Source of the DNA: Paenibacillus thalictri
GTDB lineage: Bacteria; Bacillota; Bacilli; Paenibacillales; NBRC-103111
Length of the DNA: 64,000 nt
Assembly (NCBI RefSeq): GCF_004307995.1
Contig: NZ_SIRE01000002.1
Location: 186,001-250,000, forward strand
Reading direction: 5' to 3'
The notes beneath the pieces are model-generated. The model worked only from the letters and a program-made list of their open reading frames with translations. It ran no database searches and had not been told where the DNA came from. Made by a program: the position numbers and the translations under genes. Shown piece after piece: positions 37,596-46,645 of the stretch (position 1 is the first letter of the stretch; every line of letters begins with the position of its first letter).

Positions 37596-38990
37596 TTAAG
37601 GTCTGGCCAAAACTTCGGCGACCCGCACGGACACGCCCGAAAGCGTCTCGTCCTCGCGCTCGTCAGCTGCAGAAAACATGGCTGCTTGCTCCAGCCTGAG
37701 CTGCTCCGTCTCCCGCTCCGCCAGTTTCTCTTCCAGCGCAAATATTTTCGTAAACATCTCCACCGCGTCATCTCCATGGCGTTCTACCGCCATTTCCTTA
37801 ATACGTGTGATTGGATCGCGCAGCATCTGGTTGACAATGCTTTTGGTCAGTTTGCGAATGATCTTCACTTCGCGTTCGTCCAGCTCAGGCAGCTTGTTCA
37901 GCAAGCTTTCCATCGTCTGCTCGTGAACCTGATTGGCCTTTTCCTGCAGCGCCTGAATAACCGGGCTGACACCCAGCGTTTTTTTCCAGAGCTCGAAGGA
38001 CTGCATTTCCTCTTGAATCATGCCATCTATCTTCTCCGCTTCCTTGCGGCGTTCGAGCAAATTGTTGTTTACAATCGCCTGCAGATCGTCGATATCGTAT
38101 AAAAATACGTTGGACAACTCGCCTAATTGCGGATCCAGATCGCGCGGCACCGCAATGTCGATCATAAACAGCGGTCTAGACTTTCTTTTCTTCAAAATCG
38201 GAGCGAGTTGCTCCTTCGTTAATACATAACCGGCCGCACCCGTCGAACTGATGACGATATCGGCTTCTTCCAGAAATGCCGGCAATCGTTCCATCGATCC
38301 GGCGATCCCGTTAAACTTCTCGGCCAACTCCTCGGCTTTTTGCAGCGTCCGGTTCGCAACGATTACCTTCGCCGCGCCGTTGCCGTACAAATGTTTGCCG
38401 GTCAGCTCGCTCATCTTGCCGGCGCCGACAATCAGCACCGTCTTTCCTTCATAACTTCCGAAGACACGTTTGCCGAGCTCCACTGCGGCGTAACTGACGG
38501 ACACCGGATTTTCCCCAACGGACGTTTCCGAATGAGCCCGCTTCGCCATAGTAACCGCCTGCTTGAACAGCTTGTTAAACATGCTGCCGGTTGCTTTCTC
38601 CTCCTGAGCCTGAAGAAATGCATCCCTGACTTGGCCAAGAATTTGCGTTTCTCCGATCACCATGGAGTCAAGACCGCTGGTCACGCGCAGCAAATGCTGC
38701 ACGGCCATTTCGTTTTCGTATACATATAGATGTTTATTGAACTGCTCACGCGGCAGCCCGAACCATTTCTCCATAAAACCGCGTATGTAGTGCCCGCAAA
38801 CATGCTCACGGTCAACCACGCAATATAGTTCCGTCCGATTGCAGGTTCCGACGATGACGCATTCCAGTATGCTGTTAGTTTCCCTTAATTCTTTCAGCGC
38901 GTCAGGCATTTCTCCTGCTGCAAAAGCGAATTTCTCTCTGACGGCCACGGGCGCCGTACGGTAATTGAGTCCAACAACAACGATGTGCAT
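37596..38990 (-). CDS. hemA: Glutamyl-tRNA reductase
   Basis: First step of C5 heme synthesis: reduces Glu-tRNA-Glu to glutamate-1-semialdehyde with NADPH. About 464 residues: catalytic Cys in IVGTCNRTELY, GLDSMVIGETQILGQVRDAF, NADPH loop VLIVGAGKMSELTGKHL, and a long C-terminal dimerisation helix. ATG at 38990 has AGGTG 6 nt upstream; a GTG at 38999 is part of that site. It heads the hemA-X-sirC-C-cobA/D-B operon. TATAAT at 39052-39047 (minus) is a possible -10, but I see no good -35. Confidence 0.96.
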   Translation of the reverse strand: MHIVVVGLNYRTAPVAVREKFAFAAGEMPDALKELRETNSILECVIVGTCNRTELYCVVDREHVCGHYIRGFMEKWFGLPREQFNKHLYVYENEMAVQHLLRVTSGLDSMVIGETQILGQVRDAFLQAQEEKATGSMFNKLFKQAVTMAKRAHSETSVGENPVSVSYAAVELGKRVFGSYEGKTVLIVGAGKMSELTGKHLYGNGAAKVIVANRTLQKAEELAEKFNGIAGSMERLPAFLEEADIVISSTGAAGYVLTKEQLAPILKKRKSRPLFMIDIAVPRDLDPQLGELSNVFLYDIDDLQAIVNNNLLERRKEAEKIDGMIQEEMQSFELWKKTLGVSPVIQALQEKANQVHEQTMESLLNKLPELDEREVKIIRKLTKSIVNQMLRDPITRIKEMAVERHGDDAVEMFTKIFALEEKLAERETEQLRLEQAAMFSAADEREDETLSGVSVRVAEVLARP

Positions 38991-39255
38991 GCGGTTCACC
39001 TGCCTTCTTGATCTACTGCAGTAACTATTTCATTTATAGCGAATTAATTATAGCACATTATGACAAGTTATCTCGACAAAATAATTGTAGAAAATGTGAA
39101 CCTCTGCCCCCTTAACAAGGGCATCTTCGTACCCGCAAAACGCTGCCTGCCAAAGCCGCTGATCGCCCGGTACCTAAAGGCCTCCCGGCCCGCTTTACTA
39201 TGGAACAGGCATTATGTTCTAGTTTCTTCAGATGCTGCCACTTATATACCTTTCG

Positions 39256-39798
39256 TTAAGGGGTGGTAAAAAGCTTCTTCTTCAGCAGCTCCGAGATCGC
39301 CTTGTCCGCCTTCACCAGCCTGTCGTTTTGCGAACCGATCACCGAACCTCCCGACGAAAAAAGCTTCCCGTAAGCGTCAAACAGCTCGTTGTATTGTTTG
39401 TTTACCTCCAGCAGCGTCTGCGATTCGTCAGGCTTCAGCGGACGTTGTCCGCCGATCTGCAGCCGGATTAAATACTGCTGAAGCTGCCCGAGAGACTGCA
39501 GCGGCGTCAATTGATCCTCTCCATACGCCATCACAAGATGCTCGTGGGTAAAACTTGCCGAATACAGCACCTGCTTCAGCTCATTTAAGCTCCCGGCAGC
39601 CGCAGCCGTTTTATCCGTATCGTGTAAGTAACTTCCGAGCAATTCCATCTGAAATAACGAAACTTGGTACAGCAGCTTGCCGGGGTCCCCTTTCTCCGAC
39701 GTACCGTGAAAAGCCCCGGCTACCTGCACCACCGTCCACACGGCAAACAAGCCAATCAATATGTAAACGCCCAGCCGGATCCCTTTTCGTTTAGCCAA
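39256..39798 (-). CDS. Single-span membrane protein of unknown function
   Basis: 180 residues: a short basic start (AKRKGIRLG), one TM helix (about 10-26, VYILIGLFAVWTVVQVA), then a helical extracytoplasmic domain with two L/Q-rich stretches. I do not recognise the family. TTG at 39798 follows GGGAGG by 4 nt; in-frame starts further upstream have no ribosome site. It lies between hemA and speD with no shared promoter visible. Confidence 0.6.
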   Translation of the reverse strand: MAKRKGIRLGVYILIGLFAVWTVVQVAGAFHGTSEKGDPGKLLYQVSLFQMELLGSYLHDTDKTAAAAGSLNELKQVLYSASFTHEHLVMAYGEDQLTPLQSLGQLQQYLIRLQIGGQRPLKPDESQTLLEVNKQYNELFDAYGKLFSSGGSVIGSQNDRLVKADKAISELLKKKLFTTP

Positions 39799-39859
39799 TG
39801 TCCGTCCCTCCCGCCACACATAACCTTTCTCATCCTCATTGTATGGGACGAAAGGACAA

Positions 39860-39892
39860 CAAATAACCACGGCCTGAAAAGACCGCGGTTAC
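39860..39892 (-). terminator. Terminator of speD
   Basis: AACCGCGGTC pairs with GGCCGTGGTT around a T-rich loop, followed by TTATTT on the minus strand, about 20 nt past speD. Confidence 0.7.
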
Positions 39893-39911
39893 TCAATAAA
39901 CATCTATTCAA

Positions 39912-40313
39912 TTATTTTGCAAGCTGTACCGGCTTCATTTCCGGTGTTTCCACCTTCAATTCGCCCATACCTCGCACCAATTTTTTCGCATGAACTACAT
40001 CCGGTTTCAGAACGGAAACCATATAGTCGATCGCCAGCTGCGGATCTACCGTCTCACCGCAAGTATAACAGTCTAGCGCCGCGAACCCTTTCTCAGGATA
40101 CGTATGAATGGAGAGATGGCTTTCCGACAATAATACAAGTACAGTTGCTCCTTGTGGCTCGAATTGCTTCGATTGCACCGACATTACAGTTGCTCCGCAA
40201 GCTTCTGCAGCTTCTACCATTTGCGCTTTTAACCATTCAGCGTTGTTCAGGAGATCAAAATCGACTCCCCAAGTATCAACTGCTACGTGTCTTCCGAAAG
40301 TTGAATATTCCAT
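39912..40313 (-). CDS. speD: S-adenosylmethionine decarboxylase proenzyme
   Basis: Prokaryotic class 1b AdoMet decarboxylase (SpeD/SpeH), which makes decarboxylated AdoMet for spermidine. 133 residues. Self-cleavage at E64-S65 in LSESHLSIHTYPE would give beta and alpha chains, with S65 as the pyruvoyl group; the partner residues H70 and the Cys in DCYTCGE are present. It stands alone, preceded by a structured leader at 40377-40428. Confidence 0.94.
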   Translation of the reverse strand: MEYSTFGRHVAVDTWGVDFDLLNNAEWLKAQMVEAAEACGATVMSVQSKQFEPQGATVLVLLSESHLSIHTYPEKGFAALDCYTCGETVDPQLAIDYMVSVLKPDVVHAKKLVRGMGELKVETPEMKPVQLAK

Positions 40314-40376
40314 CTTTCGGCTCCCCCTTCCCAGGAATAAAATTTGTGGAAAATTTCATCCGCTAGGACCTACGTC

Positions 40377-40428
40377 ATTCACTTCCCGAGGGAACAACCT
40401 CTCGCAACTCTCGTTGTCCTGAGTGAAT
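40377..40428 (-). promoter_or_regulatory. Structured leader upstream of speD
   Basis: A 52-nt foldable segment about 65 nt before the speD start: outer arms ATTCACT and AGTGAAT, inner arms GGACAAC and GTTGTTCC, and a GAGAG...GCGAGAG-rich loop. No T-run follows. It could be a translational control element; no known riboswitch class is recognised. Confidence 0.5.
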
Positions 40429-40600
40429 CCTGGTTCCTATATGATTTTTCAACGAGAATAAAAATAACATCTATTGATCAGAAAAGCAATACTTTTTCGG
40501 GGTCAGGGATGATTTACCTTGACCGCCATCACACAATGCTCAACATATGAGCAAAGCTTGGCCGTTGTGCCAGTGTTATTCCATCACTCATTACCCCCTT

Positions 40601-43600
40601 TTATCCCAATCTGGCCCGCCGCACCATACGCCATTGACGCAAACGCTCCATCACGCGCCGCAACTGATGGCCCGAAAGCTGCATACGGATAAGCTCGGAC
40701 ACTTGTTCGTCCAACGAATTTTCCTTGGTTTCAATTTCCCGCCGTACGATGATTTTGCATTGTTCAAGCTGCTGCTGCACAGCTTTACTCAGATTGTTCA
40801 TAAAAGAGGCTGTACGTTCTTCGCTTAAATCCTGATCGCAAATATCCGCTACTTGATCCCATGTTTGATGAATCGTATTTATGTACGTGTTGTACACCTC
40901 TTGCTTGACGTCACCAAGTGATTTCCCACCCAGTAGTTGCCCAAGGAACCCGCCGATGATCGTGCCGATCGGGCCCAAAAGAAAAGTACCTACAATGGCT
41001 CCAGCCACCGATCCTCCGTTAAGCCCGTTTCCGTAATTGATATTGTTCAGCTCGGTTTGCAATCCCGCGGAAGAAGTCATCTGTTCCGTAGACATGGCTC
41101 TCAGGAACGCCTTCGTATCAAAAGTGGTCGGGAACGGCAAGTTACTGTATATCTCTTGCAAAAAAGCCGCTGCCTCTTCAGATGTTCGCTTTCCCATTCG
41201 TTCCAGCTCGCGTTGACGAGCGTTGTCAATACGTGTTAACGCATTTTGGAGCAGTTGGGTAGCTTGTCCCTGCACTTCGTTTTTTAATGTACCCGCCGAG
41301 GTAACACTTTGCAGCCAAGACATCATGGAATCCGCGGCGCCTTGAAACGCATCATTTAATTCCTTAATCATCGTGTCTACGAACTCGGAGCGGTGCATGG
41401 CTACATTTTGACGGATTAACCCTTGCACCTGATCCGCATAAATCGTAAAGTCCTGCGGGATCGCTTTCTCCATTCGCCGAATTTCTTGCTCATGTTGTTC
41501 CGCCGCTTGGATAAAAGTTTGATTAATCCCTTGATGCACTTCAATCGCAATTTTGGCGGAAGCGTCGATAGCCAAATCCAACTGCTGGTGCTCCGATTCC
41601 TTGAAAATAGCCTCAATCACCTCATGCAAGTGGTCCGCATATCGGTGCGCTTCCGCGCTAAGCTGCTGCTTAGGCATGGAACTGATCGGATACACGACGA
41701 CATCCGGAAGCCGGAAATACGCCGCGAGATCCCGGCGGACGCGCGCCACCGTTTCATCCGCAGCATCCCCTCCGTCGCAATCAAGCTCATCATCGCCGAT
41801 GACAAGATCCATTTTGTTCAGCAAGATAAAGGTTTTTCCCGCTTCCTCCCGAATAAGCTCCAACGTGCCTATCTCTTTGCCTTTCAGCGCGTTGCGGGCA
41901 TCCATGATGTACATGCACATATGGCACACCTTCATCTCCGCCTCCGTAATGACTGTCCTTCGACTGTCAGAGTTAAACCCCGGCGTGTCGACCAGAATAA
42001 CTTGAGGCGGCAGCTTCTCCAGCGGAGCATATACCACAACCCGCTCGACCCATTCGAGGGCGGGTGATCCTACTTTTGTATGCTGCATGAGAAAAGTGCT
42101 GATGACGTTCAAATGCTGCTCCAGCAACGTGGTCCCGTCCGCTTCAAACCAGGAAGGCTCTGTGTCCAGTGTATTGCGGATGTGCCCCGCCTTATCCCAC
42201 ACTTCCACCCGCATCTGCTTGCCGTATCTAATCTCTGTTGGTACACCCGTCGCTTCCTCTTGAGTGACAAAAAACAGATTTGTTCGAAACATCGCGTTAA
42301 GCAGCGTAGTTTTGCCTGCGCTAGATTCGCCTGCAATTGCAATTTTGATTTTCTTGAGCGGTTGAACGACGTCCGACTCATGATGATGCTCCTGCTCTTT
42401 TCGCCCGGTAAACCACGCTTTCACCTTGCTGAACCAGGATTTGTCGGAAAACTTCACACGTTCACCGGCCATGTCGGCTAACGTTCCGGCATTTTCGCGC
42501 TCGCGCTGCAGGCTGTTCGCCTCTTGAATTTGCTCTTGCAGCAGCAGGTGAAACTCCTTCGCTTTATTTCTCATGGAAAGATCGAGCAACGCCGATTGCG
42601 CAAATACGTCCGTAAGCTGGGACGCTTGCAGCATGCCCTCGAGCACTTCCTCTTCGTTATTGTAAGCGGAACGTGACGTTTCGAGCGTTAAGATTTGCTT
42701 TTGCAGCAATTCGTGCATCCAACAAAACGGAGCACGGTTCGGCAGTTTGTCAAGCGCGTCGGATAATTGCAGCAGATCGCCAAGCGTCCACGCTTCATAA
42801 GCTTGCACAATAACAACGGCATGCTGATAATAAGGTTCGGTCATCAGGCCGAAAAAATGAACGTTTTTACGCTTCCACCGCTGAATAACCATCATCGCTT
42901 GTTCTTTGCGACCGTAGGCCATATGCTCTTCCACAATCAATAAAGTAACGATAAATCCAAGCGTTTCCTCACTGAGAATTTCCAGCTTTTTCGCGAATTC
43001 CGAACGGGTCAGTTGATAGAGGCCTTGCTTGACTGCGGGACTTGTGATTCCGGACGTTCGCGCAGCGCCGATCGTTTTAAATGCGGTATCACGAATGCTG
43101 AGCAGTTGCGAGTCGTATTCGTTTTTAAATTTGCTATAGCCAAGAAATTCATCCAATTCGTAGCTTTCCGGGTATTGCAGTTCCGGCTTTACGCTTTGGC
43201 ATGATAAAAGCTCGGCAAAATTCTCTTGGGCAAGCGATATTTTGTACTTCAACTGAGCCTCTTCATCCATAGTTTGCAACGTTTGCAGCCACGAAATATA
43301 ATCGTAAGATTCCTTGAATATGTCCAAAAAGAAACCACGCATTAAATGTCTCGCCGCATCTCCCTCTTCAAAGAGGTTTTCATAACGTTCCACGATAAGT
43401 AAAAGCACTTCTTGGATGTATGACTTTGTCGATGGATACACATATTCAAGACAATGAGAGGCAAAGTGAAACCAGCATGGCTCAAAAGCTTCTTTTTGTT
43501 GTATATAGCTCTTAAAGGCAAGGCAACTGTTTTTGACAAACCGCTCCAGCTGGTCTTGCGTTTTCGCATGGATCGCGTGAAGCAAATAGCGCTGCACTTC

Positions 43601-44305
43601 CCAACGGTCCTCATCCACATCCGCAAGCGCCGGGAGCAAACGCAACGTACCGCTATGCCATGGATACCATAAGTATTCGGCAAAAAACGTTTGCGGATGA
43701 AAAAATATCGCTTTCCATGCCCCTTTGGCAACATGGGACACTGCCTCTGCCGATCTCCCGGATACTTCCAGCGCTTTGGCAATCCATAAATCAACCATCC
43801 CGGAAAGCGGATCGGCTCGCTTGAGCCTCTGCAGTTGCTCAAGCGCCCCCGTATAATCGCCGCGGTACATTTGTTCAAAGATGCCGGGGAACTTACCCTC
43901 TACCTGCTCAGAATGAAGCTCATATCGCGGTTGAGCAACATGTTCGAACGCCGAGTCCAGCAGATTGTCGTCGGCAAAAGTGACGATACAAATGGAATCT
44001 TTGGACAAATCGAACCAGTTCTCGTCATCGCATAACCTGTATTGAAATGTAAATTCATCCTCGGGGAAAACACTTCGAATATTCCGATAAGGATTGGTTG
44101 TATATAAAAGCTCCTGCTCCTTGGCAACCAAGCTAAATCGGTAGTTCGTGGCAAAACAAAGACCTGTTAGCTCTTTGTCCCCCCAAAATGACTCGCAGGA
44201 AAATTTCGCTTCCGCGCAAAAAAGCACAGTCTCCCCTTCGACTGGATGCAACTGCATGAGCTCCGCAACAAGCGGATCTACTTTTTGTACTGACGTTATT
44301 GACAT
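40601..44305 (-). CDS. Large dynamin-like GTPase with N-terminal helical region
   Basis: 1234 residues. Residues 1-130 are mixed and beta-rich (perhaps a PH/GRAM-like module, low confidence); 130-600 are helical with TPR-like spacing. The dynamin-family G domain follows: P-loop GESSAGKTT (K665), G3 DTPGF, G4 NKMD. After a helical stalk, residues 1091-1126 form a Gly-rich hydrophobic hairpin (AGAIVGTFLLGPIGTIIGG) that probably inserts in membrane. The C-terminus is basic. GAGAGG precedes the ATG. Last gene of the four-gene dynamin operon. Confidence 0.88.
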   Translation of the reverse strand: MSITSVQKVDPLVAELMQLHPVEGETVLFCAEAKFSCESFWGDKELTGLCFATNYRFSLVAKEQELLYTTNPYRNIRSVFPEDEFTFQYRLCDDENWFDLSKDSICIVTFADDNLLDSAFEHVAQPRYELHSEQVEGKFPGIFEQMYRGDYTGALEQLQRLKRADPLSGMVDLWIAKALEVSGRSAEAVSHVAKGAWKAIFFHPQTFFAEYLWYPWHSGTLRLLPALADVDEDRWEVQRYLLHAIHAKTQDQLERFVKNSCLAFKSYIQQKEAFEPCWFHFASHCLEYVYPSTKSYIQEVLLLIVERYENLFEEGDAARHLMRGFFLDIFKESYDYISWLQTLQTMDEEAQLKYKISLAQENFAELLSCQSVKPELQYPESYELDEFLGYSKFKNEYDSQLLSIRDTAFKTIGAARTSGITSPAVKQGLYQLTRSEFAKKLEILSEETLGFIVTLLIVEEHMAYGRKEQAMMVIQRWKRKNVHFFGLMTEPYYQHAVVIVQAYEAWTLGDLLQLSDALDKLPNRAPFCWMHELLQKQILTLETSRSAYNNEEEVLEGMLQASQLTDVFAQSALLDLSMRNKAKEFHLLLQEQIQEANSLQRERENAGTLADMAGERVKFSDKSWFSKVKAWFTGRKEQEHHHESDVVQPLKKIKIAIAGESSAGKTTLLNAMFRTNLFFVTQEEATGVPTEIRYGKQMRVEVWDKAGHIRNTLDTEPSWFEADGTTLLEQHLNVISTFLMQHTKVGSPALEWVERVVVYAPLEKLPPQVILVDTPGFNSDSRRTVITEAEMKVCHMCMYIMDARNALKGKEIGTLELIREEAGKTFILLNKMDLVIGDDELDCDGGDAADETVARVRRDLAAYFRLPDVVVYPISSMPKQQLSAEAHRYADHLHEVIEAIFKESEHQQLDLAIDASAKIAIEVHQGINQTFIQAAEQHEQEIRRMEKAIPQDFTIYADQVQGLIRQNVAMHRSEFVDTMIKELNDAFQGAADSMMSWLQSVTSAGTLKNEVQGQATQLLQNALTRIDNARQRELERMGKRTSEEAAAFLQEIYSNLPFPTTFDTKAFLRAMSTEQMTSSAGLQTELNNINYGNGLNGGSVAGAIVGTFLLGPIGTIIGGFLGQLLGGKSLGDVKQEVYNTYINTIHQTWDQVADICDQDLSEERTASFMNNLSKAVQQQLEQCKIIVRREIETKENSLDEQVSELIRMQLSGHQLRRVMERLRQWRMVRRARLG

Positions 44306-44328
44306 GATGCTAAGCCTCTCTTTACAGG

Positions 44329-44883
44329 TTAAATAAAGGTCGGGAATTGGAGGTGCTGAACCTGCTTCAACGGGTCGCCGTGAACCGGATTCGTCACCTG
44401 ATCCATCCAGGCCTGATGCATCGCGTTAAGCCGACCCGTCTCCATCATGGGCGTGCTGAAATACGTCTGCCCGCCCATTCCGTCGCTTTGGCTGTGGCCG
44501 ACTTTTTGATACGATTCGTTAAAATAGTCATGTCCCCCCAGAACATTGGACTCGGAGTGCCCGCTTTTGTTGTATTGCGCATTGAAATGATCTGTTCCTC
44601 CAAATGCATTTTGCTCCGTATGGCCGAGCTTTTGATATTCGTTGTTAAAATAATCTTTGCCGCCAAAAACGTTTGATTCGCTATGTCCCGTCTTTTGGTT
44701 CATTGAGTTGAAATAATCGCTTCCCCCGGTGGCATTCGGTTCGGTATGTCCTACCTTCTGATAAAGTCCGTTATAATAATCGCGGCCGCCCATCGGGTTA
44801 GGTTCACTTCGAATGGTATCGTCAGCGTGATGTTGGGAGCTTGCCATGCTGTGGTGCAGAAAGTCATGCAAAAAATCGGACAT
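44329..44883 (-). CDS. 21-residue tandem-repeat protein in the dynamin operon
   Basis: 184 residues, no signal peptide or TM helix. Residues about 25-149 are six 21-residue repeats; the units start with GHSESN or GHTEPN, continue GG-x-DYFN and end YQK. The regular His, Gly and aromatic positions suggest a repeat fold or a binding surface. The ends are helical (SDFLHDFLHHSM) and PTFI. GAGGAGG is 11 nt before the ATG. It lies between two GTPase genes with gaps of only 16 and 23 nt, so it is co-transcribed with them. I do not recognise the family. Confidence 0.8.
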   Translation of the reverse strand: MSDFLHDFLHHSMASSQHHADDTIRSEPNPMGGRDYYNGLYQKVGHTEPNATGGSDYFNSMNQKTGHSESNVFGGKDYFNNEYQKLGHTEQNAFGGTDHFNAQYNKSGHSESNVLGGHDYFNESYQKVGHSQSDGMGGQTYFSTPMMETGRLNAMHQAWMDQVTNPVHGDPLKQVQHLQFPTFI

Positions 44884-44899
44884 GTCGGATCGTACCTCC

Positions 44900-46645
44900 T
44901 CAATTCGTAATGGTCTGGCTTATTTGAGTGCGGATCGTCAATAGACGGTCACGCAACTGCAGTAATACGGGAAGCTCTGATTCAACCTTTTGCAGATCAG
45001 GGCCCATCTGCTTGCTTCGGACCATCTGCTCCAGGACGCCATTTTGCCCATCGTGATATTCTTTTAACGCTACCAGCATATTGTCGAACCAATCGTCGAT
45101 GGCCTTGCGTGTTTCCTGGTGATGAGAATCGACAATCGCCCCAACGGTATGTTCTAATTGCTGCAGCAATTCGTCCCGCAGCTTTTCTTGCTGCTTGTTT
45201 TTGAAAATCACGTTGTAGGTCATTCCCGCCGCCCCGCCGATAATCGTTCCAATCCCGGGAAAAATAAGCGTTCCAATCGTCGCGCCAACTGTAAACGGGG
45301 CCACCTGCTTGATGACCTGCTGAACTTGGTTGTGCGAATCTGAAGAAACGGAAGCGACCCAAGATGGCATCGGGATACCCGATTGTGTGATCGCTTGCAC
45401 CAGAGGCAAGCGAAAATGCTTCTGGTATTCTTCACTGATATGGGTTTGCAGCTTTTGGATAAAAACTTGAATTTCGGACGCCTTCGCTTCCGAAAATTTC
45501 CTCAACTGCTGTTCGAGGTAAAGTGGAATATCCCGCTCCAGCATTTTTTCCATATTCGCTTGTCGGGAGCGAATATCGTAACGCAAGTCGTTCATTGTCG
45601 CTTCCTTGAATTTGGTATAAGAAATTGCAGTCATTTCTTGAAGCGCCTGGCGGCCAATCTTTTCAATGCTGGCCAACATGCGTCCGAATCGTAAAGACAT
45701 CTCCTGCATAAGCACATCAAGCTGAACTGCCAGTTGCTTTAACTGCTCGTCATTTGCTTCATGAAGGGATTGCTGCCATTCAATATGCTTGAGGAGAAGG
45801 TCGGTGGCCAGCAAAAGCCTCTGCCCGTTGCGTTCGTCCCGCAGCAACCGCGAATCTTCCCGCAAGCGGTTAATATGCTCCCACATGGTTTGCCATTGCG
45901 GATGATTCTCGGTATTGCCGCTTGAGATTTGCCGCAATACCGATCTGGATGAATACGGATGTACGGAAAGATGTTTGCCGGTGACACTGTTGATTCGTTG
46001 CTCGGCGCCTTCAATCGCTTCCTGCAGCTCATCTTCCTCAAGTCGATCGCTCTTGGACAAAACAAATAGGATTTGATCCAGCTTATGGTAGTACACCTTG
46101 GCTTGAAGAAACTCCGCTTCCGATCGTGTCAGGGGAGCGGCTGCATCAAGCAGAAACAACGCCGCATCGCAATGCGGCAAAATACTTGCGGTAATCTCCG
46201 CGCGGCTCAGGACAAGATCGTTAACCCCCGGGGTATCTATAAGCACTACACCATCCCGAAGCAGAGGATGATTCATACATATTTTCACGAATTGGATGCT
46301 TTCCGGGTTCAAGTTATGATTTGCCGACAGCGCGGCCAAATGTTCCTTGCAGAGAGCCAACTGTTCCTGCCTTCCGTCCGTATACCAAATCTCGATCCGC
46401 TCTTGCTCGTGATACTCCAACACATGAATAAAAGCGGTGGCCGGCAATACATCGGTAAAAAGTAAATCGTCGCCAATCAGCGAGTTGACAAATGTCGTTT
46501 TCCCCCGTTTAAACTCCCCGAGAATGACGATATGAAACGTATTGCGCTTCAGGGAATCCGATACAGCGCCGATCAAAACGGCAGCGGTTTGTTGTTGTAT
46601 TTGCCGGCTTATTAATTGAAGTTCTTCAAGAACGTATGGAATCAT
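44900..46645 (-). CDS. Dynamin-like GTPase (581 residues)
   Basis: G domain near the N-terminus: P-loop GEFKRGKTT (43-51), G2 region LPATAFIH, G3 DTPGVND, G4 SKSD. Residues 240-440 are a long helical stalk. About 445-481 is a hydrophobic, Gly-rich hairpin (GATIGTLIFPGIGTIIGGAAG), and the C-terminal helices return to the stalk. This is the bacterial dynamin-like layout, in which GTP hydrolysis drives membrane remodelling. The ATG overlaps the stop of the upstream GTPase by 4 nt, typical of DLP pairs that work as hetero-oligomers. Confidence 0.9.
   Translation of the reverse strand: MIPYVLEELQLISRQIQQQTAAVLIGAVSDSLKRNTFHIVILGEFKRGKTTFVNSLIGDDLLFTDVLPATAFIHVLEYHEQERIEIWYTDGRQEQLALCKEHLAALSANHNLNPESIQFVKICMNHPLLRDGVVLIDTPGVNDLVLSRAEITASILPHCDAALFLLDAAAPLTRSEAEFLQAKVYYHKLDQILFVLSKSDRLEEDELQEAIEGAEQRINSVTGKHLSVHPYSSRSVLRQISSGNTENHPQWQTMWEHINRLREDSRLLRDERNGQRLLLATDLLLKHIEWQQSLHEANDEQLKQLAVQLDVLMQEMSLRFGRMLASIEKIGRQALQEMTAISYTKFKEATMNDLRYDIRSRQANMEKMLERDIPLYLEQQLRKFSEAKASEIQVFIQKLQTHISEEYQKHFRLPLVQAITQSGIPMPSWVASVSSDSHNQVQQVIKQVAPFTVGATIGTLIFPGIGTIIGGAAGMTYNVIFKNKQQEKLRDELLQQLEHTVGAIVDSHHQETRKAIDDWFDNMLVALKEYHDGQNGVLEQMVRSKQMGPDLQKVESELPVLLQLRDRLLTIRTQISQTITN

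Noticed and set aside
39047..39079. hemA promoter from TATAAT and TTGTCG
   Set aside because: Spacing is 21 nt and no other -35 fits, so it is not listed as a feature.
40505..40540. Hairpin GGTCAGGG / CCTTGACC as the dynamin-operon terminator
   Set aside because: The stem exists but no T-run follows on the minus strand, so termination is not supported.
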